This document shows, one piece after another, positions 61,861 to 64,000 of a stretch of 64,000 bases of DNA; the stretch's first letter is position 1, and each line of letters starts with the position of its first letter. The stretch comes from a virus, in the IMG/VR virus record IMGVR_UViG_3300029922_000001, positions 124,001 through 188,000 of that record; one strand, written 5' to 3'. The position numbers were made by a program, and so were the translations under genes. The notes under the pieces were generated by a model, which made no database searches, was not told the origin of the DNA, and saw only the letters and a list, made by a program, of their open reading frames with translations.

Positions 61861-62145
61861 ATGCAAAAAGAATTCAATAATAATAATGTAGACGAAAGTG
61901 CCGGTCAAGGTCATTGGAAATTCATACTTTATAAGCCCGAAGATGGTAATGCGCTTCCAAATTTCATTGGCTATTTAAGAACAAACACTAATTTCCACAC
62001 AGTAGGTGTTAAACTCGAAAATGGTAGTCTTAAAACGATTGCCAGTATACCTAGTGGAAATGTTGCCGCTGTTTATGACGTAAATATTGTCGAAAGGATA
62101 GACGAAAAATTAAAGGAAAAAGCCACAGCATCCAGTAAAAAATAA
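61861..62145 (+). CDS. Unknown 94-residue protein
   Basis: Not recognised. The start at ATG 61861 is set by AAAAGGAG 7 nt upstream; an earlier in-frame ATG at 61822 has none. Strand-rich middle (GHWKFILYKPEDGNALP, then TVGVKLENGSLKTIAS) suggests a small beta-barrel, possibly nucleic-acid binding, with a Lys-rich tail. First gene of a short operon. Confidence 0.7.
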   Translation: MQKEFNNNNVDESAGQGHWKFILYKPEDGNALPNFIGYLRTNTNFHTVGVKLENGSLKTIASIPSGNVAAVYDVNIVERIDEKLKEKATASSKK

Positions 62146-62147
62146 TT

Positions 62148-62429
62148 ATGTGGTATTCGCCTGATGAAACTAATAAGATAAAGAAAGTAGAGGAACAAAA
62201 AGGACCCAATGGGACTTTACTTTCTTTATTAACTAAAAAAATTGTTAAAAGAATTTTGTTTAGTAAGGGTGAGTATCGTATCTATGACGAAGACGTAGAA
62301 GTTTTCACACGTAAAATCTTGAATCAAATTCAGAAAAGCTATGGTGACATTGAGAAAATTCGATATAAAATTCCTAATACCGAATTGTTACCCATTATAG
62401 AAAAGATAGCCAAACAAATTGTAAAGTAA
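62148..62429 (+). CDS. Unknown 93-residue basic protein
   Basis: Not recognised. Lys/Ile-rich and helical (LTKKIVKRILFSKGEYRIYD). It begins two bases after the previous stop, without a clear ribosome site, so it is probably coupled to it. The next gene's promoter box lies right after its stop. Confidence 0.65.
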   Translation: MWYSPDETNKIKKVEEQKGPNGTLLSLLTKKIVKRILFSKGEYRIYDEDVEVFTRKILNQIQKSYGDIEKIRYKIPNTELLPIIEKIAKQIVK

Positions 62430-62432
62430 ATT

Positions 62433-62440
62433 GTATAATT
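62433..62440 (+). promoter_or_regulatory. -10-like box of a leaderless gene
   Basis: GTATAATT; TATAAT (62434-62439) ends 6 nt before ATG 62446. Confidence 0.5.
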
Positions 62441-62445
62441 TAAGT

Positions 62446-63456
62446 ATGCAAAATAGAAAATTTGATCCAGATAGAATTATTGATTATAATGTAGACTATT
62501 ACACTATATTAGGCTTGAAGAGAGATGACTTTCCTAAAGACACAAGCCCAAATTCTAAGAGAAAAATTGCCGATTTGCTTGATCGTGCCTACAGAGAAAG
62601 TGCAATCATTTGTCATCCTGATAATGGTGGCACAGAAGAAGACTTTAAGAGACTTATTAGGGCACACACCGTTCTTAGTGACCATTTAATGCGTAAAATG
62701 TATGATAGTGGCGGTACATATAGACCAAGAACGATAGAAGATGGTACCAGTGATTGGGAAATTGACTGGGATAAGTTAGGAAACTATAGAAAAGGTACTA
62801 CAGCAGATACTATTGGATATGGTTTATTTGCCATCGTATGTGACATCATTGACGAATTGAATTTAATTCCAGCATTTTACCCATCTGAGCCTTATCACTC
62901 TTATAATTGGGATTTTGTTATTCTTAAAAAAGAAATTAAAGCAATTATCAATGGTAATCTCGTTAAATCTCCTGAAATTCCCAAATTAGCTATTGCTGTC
63001 GTACCAGATGAAGAAGAAGTTTTACGACTTACAGATAGTAGTAAAATTGCAACATCATTGCCATTTAAAATTTATATATATATCCCTCGTAAAAGTATTC
63101 AGCCATTGAGAGCAAATGACGAAGAAATTAAAGGAAATAGTCGCTCATACACTATGAAAGGTCATATGAAAGCTATTACATATTCTGATATAGATTTAGT
63201 AGAAACAACGCAACTTTCAGTTGCTGAAGATTATCTTCGTAATAATTTGATTCATGATTTGGAAAAGTATCGTAATGGAACGCTTGAAAAAGAACAACAA
63301 AAGAAAGATACTGAAGCTAAACGTACCACTTGGATGGACACTGAGCAAATCAAACAAATGGATCAGAACTTATTGAAGGCAATTTTACAGACAAAGGTTT
63401 ACACATTTAAACCTGATCCTACTAAATCTGAGTTTTTACAAAAAATTCCAGATTAA
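62446..63456 (+). CDS. J-domain protein without zinc finger
   Basis: 336 residues from ATG 62446; the upstream in-frame TTG lies in the -10 box. The J domain is at about 16-85: YYTILGLKRDDF, then the invariant HPD in IICHPDNGGTEEDF and a final MRKMYDSGG. The rest (about 90-336) has no CxxCxGxG units and is not recognised, so this is a type III Hsp40 that recruits Hsp70 to a specific task. It is the second J-domain protein in the window; the first is a full DnaJ. Confidence 0.82.
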   Translation: MQNRKFDPDRIIDYNVDYYTILGLKRDDFPKDTSPNSKRKIADLLDRAYRESAIICHPDNGGTEEDFKRLIRAHTVLSDHLMRKMYDSGGTYRPRTIEDGTSDWEIDWDKLGNYRKGTTADTIGYGLFAIVCDIIDELNLIPAFYPSEPYHSYNWDFVILKKEIKAIINGNLVKSPEIPKLAIAVVPDEEEVLRLTDSSKIATSLPFKIYIYIPRKSIQPLRANDEEIKGNSRSYTMKGHMKAITYSDIDLVETTQLSVAEDYLRNNLIHDLEKYRNGTLEKEQQKKDTEAKRTTWMDTEQIKQMDQNLLKAILQTKVYTFKPDPTKSEFLQKIPD

Positions 63457-63538
63457 TCATCATGTGGTTGTTAAAAGGGATAAAAAACATATTCTTATTA
63501 ATGACTGGTAATCGTCCCGTCCACCAGGAGGAATTATA

Positions 63539-64000
63539 TTGGCACAACGACATATATATATTTTAGACACTTGTGTATTGCTACACGATCCTAAATCTTT
63601 ATTCAAATTCCAGAACAATGATGTTTATTTACCTTTAGCCGTCATTGATGATCTTGACGACCAAAAGGCTCGTAAAGAAGCTGTTGCTGCGTCCGCAAGA
63701 GAGGTTTTTAGACAACTAAAACCTTTGAATTTGGATCAAATAGGAGATGAAGGCATACCCCTTAATAAAGAAGGTGGTAAATTGTTTATCTATAATCATG
63801 ATAAACAAAGCGAAACCCCTAACATTACACGCATGAATTCAGATAATGCATTAATTGTCTGCTGTCTTGTGTTGCAAGCTAAATTCCCAGATCAAAAGGT
63901 AACTATTGTTACAAAAGATACAGGATTGAGAGTCAGAGCAGCAGCTTATGGTTGTCTTACTGAAAACTATCGTTCCGATCTAATTGAAGATGGAATATAT
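63539..64000 (+). CDS. phoH: PIN-domain protein, probably PhoH-like, cut by the window end
   Basis: 154 codons visible. The start is TTG 63539: AGGAGG (63526-63531) lies 7 nt upstream and the frame has no earlier ATG. A PIN nuclease domain is visible: ILDTCVLLHD (first Asp), PLAVIDDLDDQKA, NSDNALIVCCLV and VTIVTKDTGLRVRAAAYGCL. PIN domains at the N-terminus are typical of PhoH2-type proteins, with an ATPase helicase domain following; that domain lies beyond the window. The acidic residue of the second motif is Asp instead of the usual Glu. PhoH-like genes are common in large phages. Confidence 0.8.
   Translation, partial: MAQRHIYILDTCVLLHDPKSLFKFQNNDVYLPLAVIDDLDDQKARKEAVAASAREVFRQLKPLNLDQIGDEGIPLNKEGGKLFIYNHDKQSETPNITRMNSDNALIVCCLVLQAKFPDQKVTIVTKDTGLRVRAAAYGCLTENYRSDLIEDGIY

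Noticed and set aside
63462-63566. 34-codon ORF (MWLLKGIKNIFLL start) before the PIN-domain gene
   Set aside because: It has no ribosome site and largely overlaps the AGGAGG and start of the PIN gene; it could be a coupling peptide but nothing supports it.
1-64000. CRISPR arrays or diversity-generating retroelements
   Set aside because: I saw no regularly spaced direct repeats and no reverse transcriptase or template-repeat pair near the tail-fibre genes.

Overview
The window is AT-rich, gene-dense and phage-like. It has nine giant or fibre-like virion proteins (475 to 3,178 residues), a tRNA/ncRNA array, a PIN-type (probably PhoH) gene, a RecD2-type helicase, a UvsW-like helicase, MazG, two J-domain proteins and many small unknown genes. 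I read it as part of the genome of a large tailed (jumbo-class) bacteriophage or a prophage of one. The host cannot be named from the sequence. No portal, terminase or polymerase lies in the window; one protein resembles capsid proteins only weakly.

Layout. 1-36.0 kb: a forward run of very large tail, baseplate or fibre proteins carrying beta-propeller, Asp-box, PA14-like, LamG-like, discoidin-like and VWA-like modules, interrupted by a reverse-strand TnpB gene (11.9-13.2 kb). 36.0-38.8 kb: a subtilisin-like protease, a trypsin-like protease and a full type-I DnaJ. 38.8-42.0 kb: a possible holin, an Ala-rich coiled-coil protein and a UvsW-like helicase. 42.0-46.2 kb: two reverse-strand tail-fibre genes. 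46.3-47.8 kb: an unknown gene, MazG and a DEDD exoribonuclease. 47.8-48.8 kb: an RNA island with a consensus sigma70-type promoter, a 12-codon leader ORF, five tRNA-like genes and a roughly 325-nt structured RNA. 48.8-53.1 kb: small genes including an ATP-grasp enzyme, a capsid-like protein and a Thg1-like nucleotidyltransferase. 53.1-54.3 kb: a second TnpB gene. 54.3-61.7 kb: a reverse-strand block with a macrodomain protein, virion-like unknowns and RecD2. 61.8-64 kb: small genes, a J-domain protein and the start of a PIN-domain gene.

Expression logic. About fifteen genes have a TATAAA, TATAAT or TACAAT hexamer ending only 5-8 nt before the start codon and no Shine-Dalgarno sequence. Their transcripts should therefore begin at or near the AUG (leaderless). 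Genes inside operons instead have AGGAG-like sites. A few transcripts also carry a -35 box (tRNA array, RecD2, Thg1-like), which suggests early transcription by host polymerase. Most structural genes have only the -10-like box, as T4 late promoters do.

Most notable. The tRNA island encodes a tRNA with a CUA anticodon (amber suppressor) while none of 40 genes whose stops I read ends in TAG (37 TAA, 3 TGA). It also holds three tRNA-Lys-like genes, one tRNA with a 24-nt hairpin insertion in the anticodon loop, and a structured RNA. All six RNAs are followed by the same C(C)GAGA trailer. The two TnpB genes belong to different lineages but share the upstream pattern TTTAAA-N4-TGCAGGAAT, which suggests common element ends moved in trans. 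One of them lacks the usual RuvC-II glutamate and appears to use the alternative glutamate known from Fanzor-related TnpBs.
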